From Candidatus Gallimonas merdae (GTDB lineage Bacteria; Bacillota; Clostridia; Christensenellales; Borkfalkiaceae), in assembly GCA_904419525.1 (NCBI GenBank), contig CAJFRT010000001.1, positions 1 to 64,000 on the forward strand: a DNA stretch of 64,000 nucleotides, in the 5' to 3' direction. Below, in pieces: positions 18,433 to 27,958 of the stretch; position 1 is the first letter of the stretch, and every line of letters starts with the position of its first letter. The translations under genes and the position numbers were made by a program. Under the pieces are notes generated by a model that worked only from the letters and a program-made list of their open reading frames with translations, made no database searches and was not told where the DNA came from.

Positions 18433-20607
18433 TTATTTGCCGAGAATGCGGATCTCGGAGATCCCTGCGATGCTCTGTCCTTCGGGCTTTTCTACCGTAA
18501 TGCTGACGCTTGTAATGTTTTCAAGCTCCGCGAACTCTGCAAAAGCAAATGCTCCGACATTCACATAGGTCACCGTGTTTCTGCCTTCCAGATAGGTGTA
18601 GAAATCCTGACTCAGTTCGACGTTTTCCAGATAGTACCTGACTTCGTTCCCCTCGGCGTCCGTTCCGACGAACTCCATCTTCGGAATTTTGAAGAAGATG
18701 TCCGACGTGTTTTTGGAAGTGTAGACGAGCACGGCGCGGATGGTGCGCCCCGATTCAAAATCGAAGGTAAACGTCGAAGTCTCGCTGATCTGCGTTTCCT
18801 TGATATAGGTATCCGCAAATTCACGCGTACCCTCCGCAAGCCCGCTCCTGAGCACGGAGAGCAGCCCGTCGTTGAGCGGCGCAACGGAAGACCCTTCTGC
18901 AAGCGCGCCGTCCGTAAGGGTGACGCTTTGCGCCTCGTCGGCAATGTTCTTGTATTCCGCAAACTTTTCGATGCGCGGCTCCGGAACGCCAAGAGGTCCG
19001 TTCGCATACAGCACGTCGAGATCGTTGCCGTCCTTATCCTTGACGGTGATCCATTTCAGCTCGTCGATGTTGCCGTGGCGCTGCGTGTCCATGACGCTCG
19101 GGTCGTCGTGCGTATGGTAGTAAATGAAGAGCTGATCGCCGATGGTGATGATCGCGTTGTGCCCCGTACCCGTGACCTCGTTGGAGCCGGAATCCTGCCC
19201 CGAAAGGATCACGCCGCCTTCCTCGGGACGCAGTTTGCGCCAGCCATCGTTCGGCTTGTCGGAAACCGCCTGCATCACGCGGTAGGTATTATCCCTGTAA
19301 ACACCGATGGAAAAGGTCATGTAATACTTGCCGTTGTGGTAGATGACTGCCACGCCCTCGTTGACGAGCGAATCGTCGCTGCCGTATTCGTCGCGCGCGT
19401 CCGTTCTGTCCGATTCGTACGAAACGCCCTCGGGCAGCGCCTGCGCTGCGTGCGTCTCATGCCCCGCCGTGCCGGCAGCCTGCTCGGGGCAGACGTACGT
19501 GCCGGTATCCTCGTCGTACTCATAGTCAGGGCAGACCGCAAACAATTCATCTTCAAACGCCGCAACTTCCTGCGCGTTCATGTAATCCTCAGCCGTGTAG
19601 TAATACGAGGCAAGAACAAGTTTCGTTTCGGAAAGGTTGGGATACAGCCAGTCGTTGTTATACATCGGGCAGCAGTAGACGTTATTGTTGTCGTCGTTTT
19701 CCGTCCAGTACAGCCACTTTTTGCCTTCTTCGTCGACAAATGGATGCGCATCTATTGTAGACGTATATCCTGCGGATCCGCTCTGCGCGCCCTGGATCGT
19801 CTCGTCATATTCGACCGATTCGTACTTTGAGAGATACTTTATATATTGCTCCTGTGAAAAATAACCGTACTTTGCGTAAGGGATCTCTGCGTCGGGATAC
19901 GCGAAACGATAAAGTTCGTCCACGTTGTCCTCCGTAACCCTCTGCGCGACGCCGTTTTCGTCCACGCCGTAAGGCATACCATCGTCGGCTGAAAGTTTAG
20001 TCCCAGGATTTTTACAGACGTTGCGGTACTCCTGATGATCCAGATTGTCCATATTCACGAGCGTGTACGGTCCGCGCGCCGTTTCGCTTGTCGCGACGAA
20101 CAGCACCTGACGCTGCGTTGTGGAAACATTGGAAACAAGCCCCGCCGACCCGCTGTATTCTTCTGCCTGCCCATAAGTGGAGAAAAACAGATAATACAGC
20201 CCGTTGCCGTCGTTTGCCTCGCCGTCATAAACGATCTCAGGCGCCCAAAACGGCGTGACGTCCACAACGGCTTTTTCATCCTCGTTGGTCGCCTGCACGG
20301 CAGGACCGACGGGTTCGATATCCATCATGTTCCTTGAGCGGTACATATACGCTGGACCGTCCGTGGAGACGATGTAGTAGTACCCGTCGCGCGCAGTATT
20401 ATCGAACACATACGGGTCGGCGGCGACTCCTTTGAGCCCATTGCGGAAAAAGAGCTCTTCGTTGATCCGCATATCGCCGTTGACATTCATCTCTTCGCCG
20501 GAATAGAAATCGATCTTCGTTCCGGACGCCCCTGAATCGCATCCCGCAAGCAACATGCTGCCGGCAAGGATGACAGAGAGTAAAATGCCGAAAAATCTTT
20601 TTTTCAT
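18433..20607 (-). CDS. GH43-like five-bladed beta-propeller lipoprotein
   Basis: 724 residues from the ATG at 20605-20607, AGGAGG seven bases upstream. The signal ends GSMLLAGC, a lipobox. The propeller has VAADPYVF (base Asp), DAHPFVDEEGK (second Asp), and SNEVTGTGHNAI (acid Glu), as in GH43 arabinofuranosidases and xylosidases. About 170 C-terminal residues form a sandwich domain, probably carbohydrate-binding. Exported and anchored outside the membrane, it would trim polysaccharide before uptake by the neighbouring ABC transporter. Confidence 0.8.
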   Translation of the reverse strand: MKKRFFGILLSVILAGSMLLAGCDSGASGTKIDFYSGEEMNVNGDMRINEELFFRNGLKGVAADPYVFDNTARDGYYYIVSTDGPAYMYRSRNMMDIEPVGPAVQATNEDEKAVVDVTPFWAPEIVYDGEANDGNGLYYLFFSTYGQAEEYSGSAGLVSNVSTTQRQVLFVATSETARGPYTLVNMDNLDHQEYRNVCKNPGTKLSADDGMPYGVDENGVAQRVTEDNVDELYRFAYPDAEIPYAKYGYFSQEQYIKYLSKYESVEYDETIQGAQSGSAGYTSTIDAHPFVDEEGKKWLYWTENDDNNNVYCCPMYNNDWLYPNLSETKLVLASYYYTAEDYMNAQEVAAFEDELFAVCPDYEYDEDTGTYVCPEQAAGTAGHETHAAQALPEGVSYESDRTDARDEYGSDDSLVNEGVAVIYHNGKYYMTFSIGVYRDNTYRVMQAVSDKPNDGWRKLRPEEGGVILSGQDSGSNEVTGTGHNAIITIGDQLFIYYHTHDDPSVMDTQRHGNIDELKWITVKDKDGNDLDVLYANGPLGVPEPRIEKFAEYKNIADEAQSVTLTDGALAEGSSVAPLNDGLLSVLRSGLAEGTREFADTYIKETQISETSTFTFDFESGRTIRAVLVYTSKNTSDIFFKIPKMEFVGTDAEGNEVRYYLENVELSQDFYTYLEGRNTVTYVNVGAFAFAEFAELENITSVSITVEKPEGQSIAGISEIRILGK

Positions 20608-20647
20608 CAAACTTCCTCCTGTTTTGGGTTCTTGTTATCAGTTTCGC

Positions 20648-21556
20648 TTATCCCTTTACGCCACCGACCGAAATGCCTTCGATGAACAGTTTCTGGCAGA
20701 AGCAATACAGCACAACGAGCGGCACCATGCCGAGCACCATAGAGGCGCAGCGAATGTTCACATCATTAGGGAATATTTCAACGATCTTGGAGAGGGCGAG
20801 CTGCAGCGTCCATGTGCTGGCGTCGTCCTGCGGGAGATAGAGCAACGGACTCATATAGCTGTTGTAGCCGCCGACGAATCCGAAGATGAACTGCGCAATG
20901 AACGCGGGTATGGCAAGCGGCAGCAGCATGCTGAAAAATACGCCGAACGTTCCTTTCCCATCGATCCTTGCCGCTTCCAGAATTTCGTTCGGTACTGTCT
21001 CGTAATACATTTTCAAGAAAAACACCGTATTCATGCTGCCGAACAGCCCCGGTATCACGAGCGGAAGCGCCGAATTCGTCCATCCGAGCATATCGTAAAA
21101 CAGATATGAAATAATGCTGAACGCCCCGAGCGGGACCATAGAGACCGCGAACGCGATCTTGAAAATGATCCTGCGTCCGGGGAAGTCCAACTTGCTGTAC
21201 GCATATGCCGATAGCCCCGAAACGATCAGCCCCACCACGACGGGGAGTAATGTGATCCACATGGTATTGAGAAAACCATAAACGAGCGTCGGCATGCCGA
21301 TCTTGCTCAGATTCGGGTCGTGGATAAAAACATCCGCATACGGCTGCAACGTAGGATGTTTGGGAAACCATGTGAATGTCGAAGCAGACGCTTCCTCCGC
21401 CGGTGTAATGGACGAAACGAGCAGCGTATACACTGGAACGAACAAGAACAGCGTCCAAAGTCCCAGAAGCGTGTAAACGACAATACGGGAAGGTTTTATC
21501 TTTTTACGCTTTTTGACGGGGCGATCGGGGGTGACCGCAACCGTCGTCTCAATCAT
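20648..21556 (-). CDS. Carbohydrate ABC transporter permease, MalG/CUT1 type
   Basis: 302 residues from the ATG at 21554-21556, GAGG upstream; a longer frame to 21631 overlaps the partner permease and is unlikely. Six membrane helices are evident. The EAA loop reads YETVPNEILEAARIDGKG, the site that contacts the ATPase. The C-terminus LFIEGISVGGVKG is typical of MalG-like proteins. It pairs with the permease 20 bases upstream. Confidence 0.93.
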   Translation of the reverse strand: MIETTVAVTPDRPVKKRKKIKPSRIVVYTLLGLWTLFLFVPVYTLLVSSITPAEEASASTFTWFPKHPTLQPYADVFIHDPNLSKIGMPTLVYGFLNTMWITLLPVVVGLIVSGLSAYAYSKLDFPGRRIIFKIAFAVSMVPLGAFSIISYLFYDMLGWTNSALPLVIPGLFGSMNTVFFLKMYYETVPNEILEAARIDGKGTFGVFFSMLLPLAIPAFIAQFIFGFVGGYNSYMSPLLYLPQDDASTWTLQLALSKIVEIFPNDVNIRCASMVLGMVPLVVLYCFCQKLFIEGISVGGVKG

Positions 21557-21575
21557 TTTTACCTCTTCCACTTTC

Positions 21576-22658
21576 TCAGCCCTCCATCTTCTTTTCGCGA
21601 CGTGAATACAGCCACACCGATACAGGCGCAATGAGCAGGAACAAGATCCAGCTGATCGCCGACGCCGCCGAGAGCGCCACGGGATCGGTTCCGCGGTGTT
21701 CGTTGAAGTAGAAAACGAGCCGCATCAAAGTGAGCGCCATATGATCCTGTCCGCCGATCGTCGATCCCCACGGATCCGGCACGATGAGCGCCGCCATATC
21801 GTAGAGCAGCAATCCCGCGCTGATCCCCGCAATGAGCAGGTAAAAGATTGTCGGCATAATGCCGGGGAGCGTTACATACCAGAATTTCTGCCAGCTGTTC
21901 GCGCCGTCAAGCCCCGCCGCCTCGTACTGCGACTGCTCCACATTGGCGAGCGCCGCCTTGAACATGACGGTACCGTATGCGGGCGCCTGCCAGATGATGG
22001 CAATGATGATCGTCCACGGAATGGTATCGGGATTATTGAGCCAGCGGATCGACGTCCCGAAGATGGTGTTCAGGATCCCTTCGGGCTGTCCGAGAAACAT
22101 CCAGCTCCACATAAACGCGACCGAAACGGAGGAGCAGATATGCGGAATGAAGAAGAGCACCTGAAACGTCTTGCTGCCCCTGCATTTTGTGGCAAGCAGG
22201 ACGGAAAGGCCGAGTGCGATCAGCAACGTAATAAACTGCGTGGAACCCAACCATAACGTAATGCCGAGAGATTTCCAGAAAATGGAGGAAAAATCCTGCG
22301 CAAACTGCGTTCCCGCGCCGAAATCTTTTTCAAAGATCATCCGAAAGCCGTTGAAATCGTTCCAGGAAAACGAGATCCCCTGCCAGTCGATGGATACGTC
22401 GCAAAAGAGCGCGATCAGGGAGAGGACAAGCGGCGCCGTGCTGAACAGGAAAAACCCGATCATGGGAAGCAGAGCAAGAAATAAAGCCAGAAAAGATTGA
22501 GAGGTCCACTTCCGTTTTTTTAACTTTCCGCCGCCCGAACGGCGCAGCGTAACGATCGTTTCGCCGTTCCTCTCTGTGGCAGTAGCGACGAGTTCACCTT
22601 CTTCCGAAAGCACGTTTTCCGCGGGCGCGACCGCATCAACATCCTCAAATCCTCTCAT
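21576..22658 (-). CDS. Carbohydrate ABC transporter permease, MalF/CUT1 type
   Basis: 360 residues from the ATG at 22656-22658 with GAGGA eight bases before; a GTG two codons earlier would overlap the upstream stop by four bases. A cytoplasmic N-terminal 75 residues precede six helices. The EAA loop is NVEQSQYEAAGLDGANSWQKF. It forms the heteromeric channel with the MalG-type partner. Confidence 0.93.
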   Translation of the reverse strand: MRGFEDVDAVAPAENVLSEEGELVATATERNGETIVTLRRSGGGKLKKRKWTSQSFLALFLALLPMIGFFLFSTAPLVLSLIALFCDVSIDWQGISFSWNDFNGFRMIFEKDFGAGTQFAQDFSSIFWKSLGITLWLGSTQFITLLIALGLSVLLATKCRGSKTFQVLFFIPHICSSVSVAFMWSWMFLGQPEGILNTIFGTSIRWLNNPDTIPWTIIIAIIWQAPAYGTVMFKAALANVEQSQYEAAGLDGANSWQKFWYVTLPGIMPTIFYLLIAGISAGLLLYDMAALIVPDPWGSTIGGQDHMALTLMRLVFYFNEHRGTDPVALSAASAISWILFLLIAPVSVWLYSRREKKMEG

Positions 22659-22660
22659 GA

Positions 22661-24520
22661 TCACGTCCTCTTTGTATATACGCCAATCCCGCCGATCGCA
22701 CGGTTCGCATCCGTCTCTCTCTGCTGCAGGAACAAATCAAGCGTTATCTGTCCTTCGCGGACCTGCGTATTCAGCACGGTGGACCAAGTTGTGATCCACG
22801 CGTCGTTGGAGTCGTACGACCAGTCGCCGACATACGAATTGCTGTTGGCAAACAGCGCCGCGTACATATTGTCTGTCACTCTACCTTCCGCATTCAGAAA
22901 TTCTTCGTCTTCGGCAAACGACGTCTGATTGGGAACAGATGTGTTGCCCTCGGCGAGGATCGCCTGCCCTTCGGGTCCGCACACCCACGCCATGTATTTG
23001 AGCGCAGCTTCGCGGCGGGAAGGATCGGCATTGGCAGGCAGGAACATACCAGCCGTCTGAGGTTCGGTGACTGTGACCGCTTCGCCGACGATGGCGACCT
23101 CCTCCCCTTCGGAGTTCTCTGCCGTAGCAAGATCGCCCGTGTAATCGTTCTCCCCAATCACTTTGAGCTCGGTGCTGTTGTCGGAATCACCTTCATATTC
23201 CCGATACTGTGCAAGCGGTGCGATGTCAAAATTATCGCCTAATTTTGCCGTGAAAGCGTTTTGGACAGAATAGTATTCGCAGAGCATCGGGCTCCGTCCA
23301 TCACTGAACAGTCCTGCACGGTCATCCACCGTAGAAGGCGCGATCCCGTAGCCGTCAAGACTCCCGTGGTCAGAATCCGTTACTTTTTTGTCCGAGGGAA
23401 CGCCGAGGCGGTTAAATTCCACAAACGCATCGTACATGGAAGGAAGCTCCGTAACACGCTTTTCGTTCAGCAACGTGCTGCGGACGCTCGAAGAGAGTGA
23501 GTGCAGATCTTCGTAATCGAGCACGTCCCCCTTGTAATAGGTCGTCCCGTTCACTTCCAGCGTATCGTCGATGACGAGAAGCCCTTTGGTTTCATCTCCG
23601 AGAGAAAGTTCATACTCTTCTCCGTTCCAGCCGATGCAGTCGCCGCCGACCGACCAGCCGTAATTGAACCACCATTCGGACATATATCCATACGAACCCG
23701 GATGATACTTCTGATACATCTGCGCGACCGTGCGGAGCTCTTTCCAATTCATGGGAATGCAATTATTGAAGACCTTTACGACCGCCTTGCCGCTGAGGTT
23801 TTCAGAAGTTTTATCTGCAAGGTCGCCTCCGACCGCCGTCGGGGTATACTCCGCATAGCCATGCGGTTTCAGGTTGGTGCCGTGCTGCTGATTATACGCG
23901 GCAAGCTCCTCTTCGGGCACGGAGATGATGTTGATGCCCATATCTTCAAACATCTGTGAATTATAGAAAAGCACCTGCGGATCGTTGAAGAAGGGCAACG
24001 CAAGCTGCGGCTGCCCCGCTCCTGCGTAGAAAAATCCGTCTTCATCCGAAGACTGTGTCATCTTCCACATGTCCATAGACGTTTCGGGAATATCTGCAAG
24101 CCCCAGCGTCTCCGCAAAGTCGGGATCATCGAGATATTCGTCCAACGGAACGATGGCGTTTGCCCCGTCGAAATACTCGACCAGGACCTCCTTGAACGTC
24201 ATGTTGTCGATGGTCATAATGTCGTACTGATTTTCTACATTCGGGCGAAGCTGCGATGTATAGTTGTTGGCCGTTGTCTGTTCGTCGATGATGACTTCGA
24301 TGTCGTCCTCCGCCCCCTGCGTCTCGTTGTAAACGGTGGCAAGGCGCTCATATGCCTTGTCCGCTTCGACCGTGTAGTTGATCAGCTGCACATAAAGCGT
24401 CGTCCCCCTGCCGAGGTTGCCTTCGGGAGCCTTGGGACCGCCGCACCCTGCGAATCCCACGGTAGACCCGAGCGCCAGAACACCAGCCGCCACAAGCGAC
24501 AAAAGTTTTGCCTTTTTCAT
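22661..24520 (-). CDS. ABC transporter solute-binding lipoprotein (family 1 type)
   Basis: 619 residues from the ATG at 24518-24520 with AGGAGG seven bases upstream. The signal ends STVGFAGCGG (lipobox). The mature part has two-lobed binding-protein features (LRPNVENQYDIMTIDNMTF, PLDEYLDDPDF, AGMFLPANADPSRREAALKYMAWV). It is larger than most family-1 proteins (about 400-550 residues), suggesting an oligosaccharide ligand. First gene of the transport operon; a 470-base regulatory gap lies upstream. Confidence 0.9.
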   Translation of the reverse strand: MKKAKLLSLVAAGVLALGSTVGFAGCGGPKAPEGNLGRGTTLYVQLINYTVEADKAYERLATVYNETQGAEDDIEVIIDEQTTANNYTSQLRPNVENQYDIMTIDNMTFKEVLVEYFDGANAIVPLDEYLDDPDFAETLGLADIPETSMDMWKMTQSSDEDGFFYAGAGQPQLALPFFNDPQVLFYNSQMFEDMGINIISVPEEELAAYNQQHGTNLKPHGYAEYTPTAVGGDLADKTSENLSGKAVVKVFNNCIPMNWKELRTVAQMYQKYHPGSYGYMSEWWFNYGWSVGGDCIGWNGEEYELSLGDETKGLLVIDDTLEVNGTTYYKGDVLDYEDLHSLSSSVRSTLLNEKRVTELPSMYDAFVEFNRLGVPSDKKVTDSDHGSLDGYGIAPSTVDDRAGLFSDGRSPMLCEYYSVQNAFTAKLGDNFDIAPLAQYREYEGDSDNSTELKVIGENDYTGDLATAENSEGEEVAIVGEAVTVTEPQTAGMFLPANADPSRREAALKYMAWVCGPEGQAILAEGNTSVPNQTSFAEDEEFLNAEGRVTDNMYAALFANSNSYVGDWSYDSNDAWITTWSTVLNTQVREGQITLDLFLQQRETDANRAIGGIGVYTKRT

Positions 24521-24938
24521 CAAATGACCTCCTCATAATATTTATCATGATTTTATTTTTTCGCGGGAAACATATTCCTTCAATCATACGAATACCGCGC
24601 CGTTTTCTACAGGGCATTGTTCTTCAAGTACATGCCCATCAAAGCCCATAACCTATTCTGTCATTCAATTTTGTTAGTCTTTCCCGCTGTCCACTATCCG
24701 ACATTTCAAAACTTTTCTATTAATTATTTCTGTTTCTGTTGCGGAGCAACAGAAACAGGGGTACCCCTGTAAAATGTTACTAATTCACATTTCTTGCTAC
24801 TTATATTTTAGCATACTATTGTGAAAAAATAAATATCAAAAATCCATTTATATATACCATAATTCTGAAATTCAACAATTTTATTACACAATACAAAAAG
24901 GTTATATAAAATTATACAGAAATAATACAATTGAAACA
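24521..24938. promoter_or_regulatory. Non-coding regulatory gap before the ABC operon
   Basis: No gene of either strand is supported here. The stretch is AT-rich. A weak minus-strand promoter candidate is TTGATA (24834-24839), an 18-base spacer and TATGCT (24810-24815). The inverted repeats at 24731-24770 lie between this and the start codon, giving a leader of nearly 300 bases. Confidence 0.4.
24731..24770. promoter_or_regulatory. Hairpin and overlapping palindrome upstream of the ABC operon
   Basis: A perfect 12-bp inverted repeat (24731-24742 with 24746-24757, three-base loop) overlaps a 16-bp perfect palindrome ACAGGGGTACCCCTGT (24755-24770). No U-run follows on the minus strand, so it is not a clear terminator. 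It could be an operator for the AraC-type regulator or an RNA element in the leader. Confidence 0.5.
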
Positions 24939-24970
24939 AAGCCTCTCTTCGCGGGGCCGAAGAGAGGCTT
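24939..24970 (-). terminator. Intrinsic terminator after the AraC-type regulator
   Basis: A 13-bp perfect stem (24939-24951 with 24958-24970) and six-base loop, 22 bases after the regulator stop, followed on the minus strand by TTTGTTTC. It separates the regulator transcript from the ABC operon. Confidence 0.8.
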
Positions 24971-24992
24971 CAAAAAATATTTAAAATGTTCT

Positions 24993-25829
24993 TTACAGGC
25001 TTTTGAATTTGAAATTTCGGTTATAGGCGCGGTAAAACGTCATTTTGGAAACAAAACCGCACTTTTCGATGAGTTCGGCAAGCGATACGCCGCGGTTAGC
25101 GGGATCCTGATACATATAGATGACATTCTGCACGCGGATATCGTTGATAAATACACGCAGATCGACATCGATGTATTGCGTGATGAGAGCGGAGAGCGTC
25201 TTGGGCGAATAGCCGAATTCACCGGCGATCTTTTTCAACCCCAGATCGGGATCGGAATAGTGATCGTAGATATATTGTACGACGTCTATAATATTGTAAG
25301 TGCTGCGCGAATGCTCGATATGTTTCCGCGCCCCGAATCCATAGTGCCTGACGATCTCGTCGAAAATCGCCGCGGCCTTAGCTGCTTTTTCCAATTCCCG
25401 CATCGATGCTCCGCGCTCCCGGATCTCTTTCAGAAGCGGAAACAATTTTTCCCGGTTAAAGTCCACATCCATCAGCCAGCGCGCAGGCTCCTTCTGCGGA
25501 TAGAACCTGTAAAAGCTCTCCATATAAAGCACGCCGATGTGACAGTAAGTAATATCGGCAGGCTCACCGACTTCATAGGAATGGCTTTCCAGGCGATTGA
25601 TGACGCATGCCTGTCCGTCCGAAAGGATCTTGTTTTCGCCGTTGATGAGAACGGATACCTTCCCTTTGTTCACGCAATACAATTCTGTATTGCGATGAAA
25701 GTGCATACAGAACCCTTCCGTGACATAGCGCTCGGCTTTGAATCTCGAACCGTAATCGCGTTGGCGTTCGTCCTGGATCTGCCCTTCCTTTTTATCCCTT
25801 TTGATTTCAGCGTTTTTCATTGTCCTCAC
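24993..25829 (-). CDS. AraC-family transcriptional regulator
   Basis: 278 residues. The N-terminal 110 residues form a cupin-like sensor (FCMHFHRNTELYCVNKGKVSVLINGENKILSDGQ, quoted here only as the region around residues 38-75). The C-terminal 100 residues hold two helix-turn-helix units (LGLKKIAGEFGYSPKTLSAL and SLAELIEKCGFVSKMTFYRA). The GTG at 25827-25829 overlaps the upstream stop by four bases; an ATG three codons later is equally possible. It is coupled to the sugar isomerase gene and probably controls the ABC/glycosidase operon in response to a sugar. Confidence 0.85.
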   Translation of the reverse strand: MRTMKNAEIKRDKKEGQIQDERQRDYGSRFKAERYVTEGFCMHFHRNTELYCVNKGKVSVLINGENKILSDGQACVINRLESHSYEVGEPADITYCHIGVLYMESFYRFYPQKEPARWLMDVDFNREKLFPLLKEIRERGASMRELEKAAKAAAIFDEIVRHYGFGARKHIEHSRSTYNIIDVVQYIYDHYSDPDLGLKKIAGEFGYSPKTLSALITQYIDVDLRVFINDIRVQNVIYMYQDPANRGVSLAELIEKCGFVSKMTFYRAYNRNFKFKSL

Positions 25830-26656
25830 CGCAGCATTTCTCCTATCCGCTTTGCCCGCTCCAATGCAAGCGCCGCATATTCCGCGAACGGCATCGCGCG
25901 GTACGCATCGTGTTCGTGCCGCCCCTCACGGCTTTCCAGCTTCACTTCCAGCGTAATGTCCCCGCGGTAGGCGGCAACGTTCAGGCGCGCCGCGATATTT
26001 TCCCAATCGGCAACGCCGTCGAACGGAAGAAGATGCAGATCGTCCAGCCATGTGATCTTCTCCCCGCACATGCCGAGATTGTCGTTCAGATGCGTGCACG
26101 CCAACAAATCGGCATATTTCCCGATAAGATCATGACCGTGATCATAACACATTTCATGCCCCGTATCGATACAAAAGCGCAAGGCGGGATGCCCGCGAAA
26201 ATGCCGCATAAGCGCATCAAGGTATCGTTCGCCCTCCGTATTTTCCATGGCGACAATCATACCTGCCGAAGCAGCGGCATCGAAAATTTTCTGAAAATTC
26301 TGAAACCCGCATTCCCGCTCCCGCTCCGTCGGCGCAATTCGCTCCATTCCAACTATAGCGTGCATGACGACGAGCCCGCATCCCCACGAAGCCGTATCGC
26401 GGATGCAACGGATCTGCCGGGCGACCTCTGCTTTCCCTTCATCGTCCGATTCCCAAAGTTTATCCGCCCTATCATACGGCGCATGGACAGATTGCAGCGC
26501 CAGTCCTTCAGCCTGAATTTGGGAAGAAAAGGTATGATCGGACTCCCATCCCGTCCAGGTAAAAAATACGCCGTCCCAACCTGTCTTTTTCAAAACGGAA
26601 AGTTGCTCTTCGGGCGCGGGACCGCCCCGTACGATACTGATGATATTCCGCCGCAT
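25826..26656 (-). CDS. Sugar phosphate isomerase/epimerase family TIM-barrel protein
   Basis: 276 residues, GGAGG six bases before the ATG. The barrel has LQSVHAPYD, VVMHAIVGM, GMIVAMENTEGERYL (metal Glu), RFCIDTGHEMCY (Asp/His) and THLNDNLG, the ligand pattern of xylose-isomerase-like/AP-endonuclease-2 proteins. Cytoplasmic. It likely isomerises or epimerises a sugar or keto-sugar acid released by the cluster. It has its own consensus promoter. Confidence 0.8.
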   Translation of the reverse strand: MRRNIISIVRGGPAPEEQLSVLKKTGWDGVFFTWTGWESDHTFSSQIQAEGLALQSVHAPYDRADKLWESDDEGKAEVARQIRCIRDTASWGCGLVVMHAIVGMERIAPTERERECGFQNFQKIFDAAASAGMIVAMENTEGERYLDALMRHFRGHPALRFCIDTGHEMCYDHGHDLIGKYADLLACTHLNDNLGMCGEKITWLDDLHLLPFDGVADWENIAARLNVAAYRGDITLEVKLESREGRHEHDAYRAMPFAEYAALALERAKRIGEMLR

Positions 26657-26685
26657 TCAAAGCCTCCGACGATCTTGATAATAGA

Positions 26686-26714
26686 ATTATATCATATCTT
26701 TTTTAGAATTGCAA
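26686..26714 (-). promoter_or_regulatory. Sigma-A promoter of the isomerase-regulator operon
   Basis: TTGCAA (26709-26714), 17-base spacer, TATAAT (26686-26691) on the minus strand, 30 bases before the isomerase start codon. Confidence 0.8.
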
Positions 26715-26772
26715 GAATTACCCTCTTTCCCTTCTCCGGTGCATTATATAGGCATATTCTTTCAACAAAAAA

Positions 26773-26802
26773 GAGCGTCCACCTTTATTTCGTGAAACGC
26801 TC
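26773..26802 (-). terminator. Intrinsic terminator at the end of the mobile-element operon
   Basis: Stem 26773-26782 with 26792-26802 (GAGCGT core) followed on the minus strand by TTTTTTG. It lies 21 bases after the primase stop and insulates the sugar locus from element transcription. Confidence 0.75.
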
Positions 26803-26823
26803 CCGTAATTAAATATTTATTAT

Positions 26824-27891
26824 CTAAAGTATATTTCTATCAATTTTTTTTGCACAAATATAGTCATCAAGACCCTTATACCTCGGATCCCAGACATACG
26901 TACCGAACCGAAAATTCATTTCGTCAATTAGAGCAAGAAGATTCCTAAGCCCATCCTGTACATGCCGGTTTGTGGAAAAATCCATATCAAACGCCGTTTT
27001 GATTTCCGTCAAGCCAAATTTGCGTAAATCCTCCAACACCGGTTTCAGACGCAAAAGCGAATTTACACCGGGAACGGCTATAACAGAAAACCCGGATAAC
27101 GCATGGATAACGTCTGCCTTCATCGGCCCTTCTGTCAGAATCATCTTCACCCTGATATCTCCTGCGATATGTACCCAGCCCTCGGCCTTACAGCCATCTT
27201 CGCGTTCCGCACTGGAAATCCAGCGAAACTTGCGTCGTTGTACATTGTCAAGCCTGATTTGAAGCCCCTGTATCAGTCCGTTCCTGTCTCGGACGGGAAT
27301 GAGTATTCCGCGAGCCTCACGGACAAACGTCCAGTCGCCGTTCTCTGTCCGATAAAATCCGGGGACGCCTGCAAGATACTTTCCCTCCGACTGTAATTGT
27401 TTTGCAATATTCGTCATCCCGACGACGGGCGTCGTTTTGTAGCCGAGGATTTCAATATCGCTATCCGTCAGTCCTCGGTTGCGTAAGTTTTGCAGATGAT
27501 CCTTTGCCAGAGTCAGCTTTTCGAGCAACGCACTGTATGTTGCATGGCGGGTCTCCACGTCGATGATAGGACATTCTTCCACAGCAGTTTCCCGCGGCAG
27601 GATCTGCACCTTTGGGCGTTCAACACATTTGGGTCGCCCTATTTTTTCGGTGAGAGCCTTTAATACCCCTTCACGAGGAATACCCGTATAAAGAGAATAC
27701 AGGTCAAAAATACCCCCGGAAACGCCGCAGCGCGGACACCTAAAAACATCTTTTTGGATATTGATATTCAGATGTTTTTTATTTGGATTATCATCGCAGC
27801 AAGGGCAACGGACATAATACGAATTCTGCCCCCGCATCGGATACGGAAGCCCTAAAATTGAAATGATATCCGTCATGTGGAATGTTTCCAT
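26824..27891 (-). CDS. Primase-like protein: CHC2-type zinc finger and Toprim-like domain
   Basis: 355 residues, GGAGGAG before the ATG. Residues 20-60 contain YYVRCPCCDD and FRCPRCGVSGG, a CHC2/DnaG-type zinc ribbon with GIFDLYSLYTG after it. The C-terminal half has MILTEGPMKADVIHAL, VIAVPGVNS and KTAFDMDFSTN, which match the Toprim Glu and Asp-x-Asp metal ligands as in phage primases and DUF3854-type proteins. It would bind single-stranded DNA and prime or process replication. It is the last gene of the operon that starts at 34.3 kb. Confidence 0.82.
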   Translation of the reverse strand: METFHMTDIISILGLPYPMRGQNSYYVRCPCCDDNPNKKHLNINIQKDVFRCPRCGVSGGIFDLYSLYTGIPREGVLKALTEKIGRPKCVERPKVQILPRETAVEECPIIDVETRHATYSALLEKLTLAKDHLQNLRNRGLTDSDIEILGYKTTPVVGMTNIAKQLQSEGKYLAGVPGFYRTENGDWTFVREARGILIPVRDRNGLIQGLQIRLDNVQRRKFRWISSAEREDGCKAEGWVHIAGDIRVKMILTEGPMKADVIHALSGFSVIAVPGVNSLLRLKPVLEDLRKFGLTEIKTAFDMDFSTNRHVQDGLRNLLALIDEMNFRFGTYVWDPRYKGLDDYICAKKIDRNIL

Positions 27892-27958
27892 AGCGGTCTC
27901 CTCCGATACTGCCGGCGGAACTTATATGTTCCGCCGCAGCACCTGTTTATATTTTCGA

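Noticed and set aside
20648-24520. Complete ABC importer
   Set aside because: Binding protein and two permeases are present but no ATPase gene lies in the window; a shared MsmK-type ATPase encoded elsewhere is the usual solution in Firmicutes.
24731-24770. Riboswitch or terminator before the ABC operon
   Set aside because: No known riboswitch core was recognised and no U-run follows the hairpin, so only an unspecified regulatory element is claimed.
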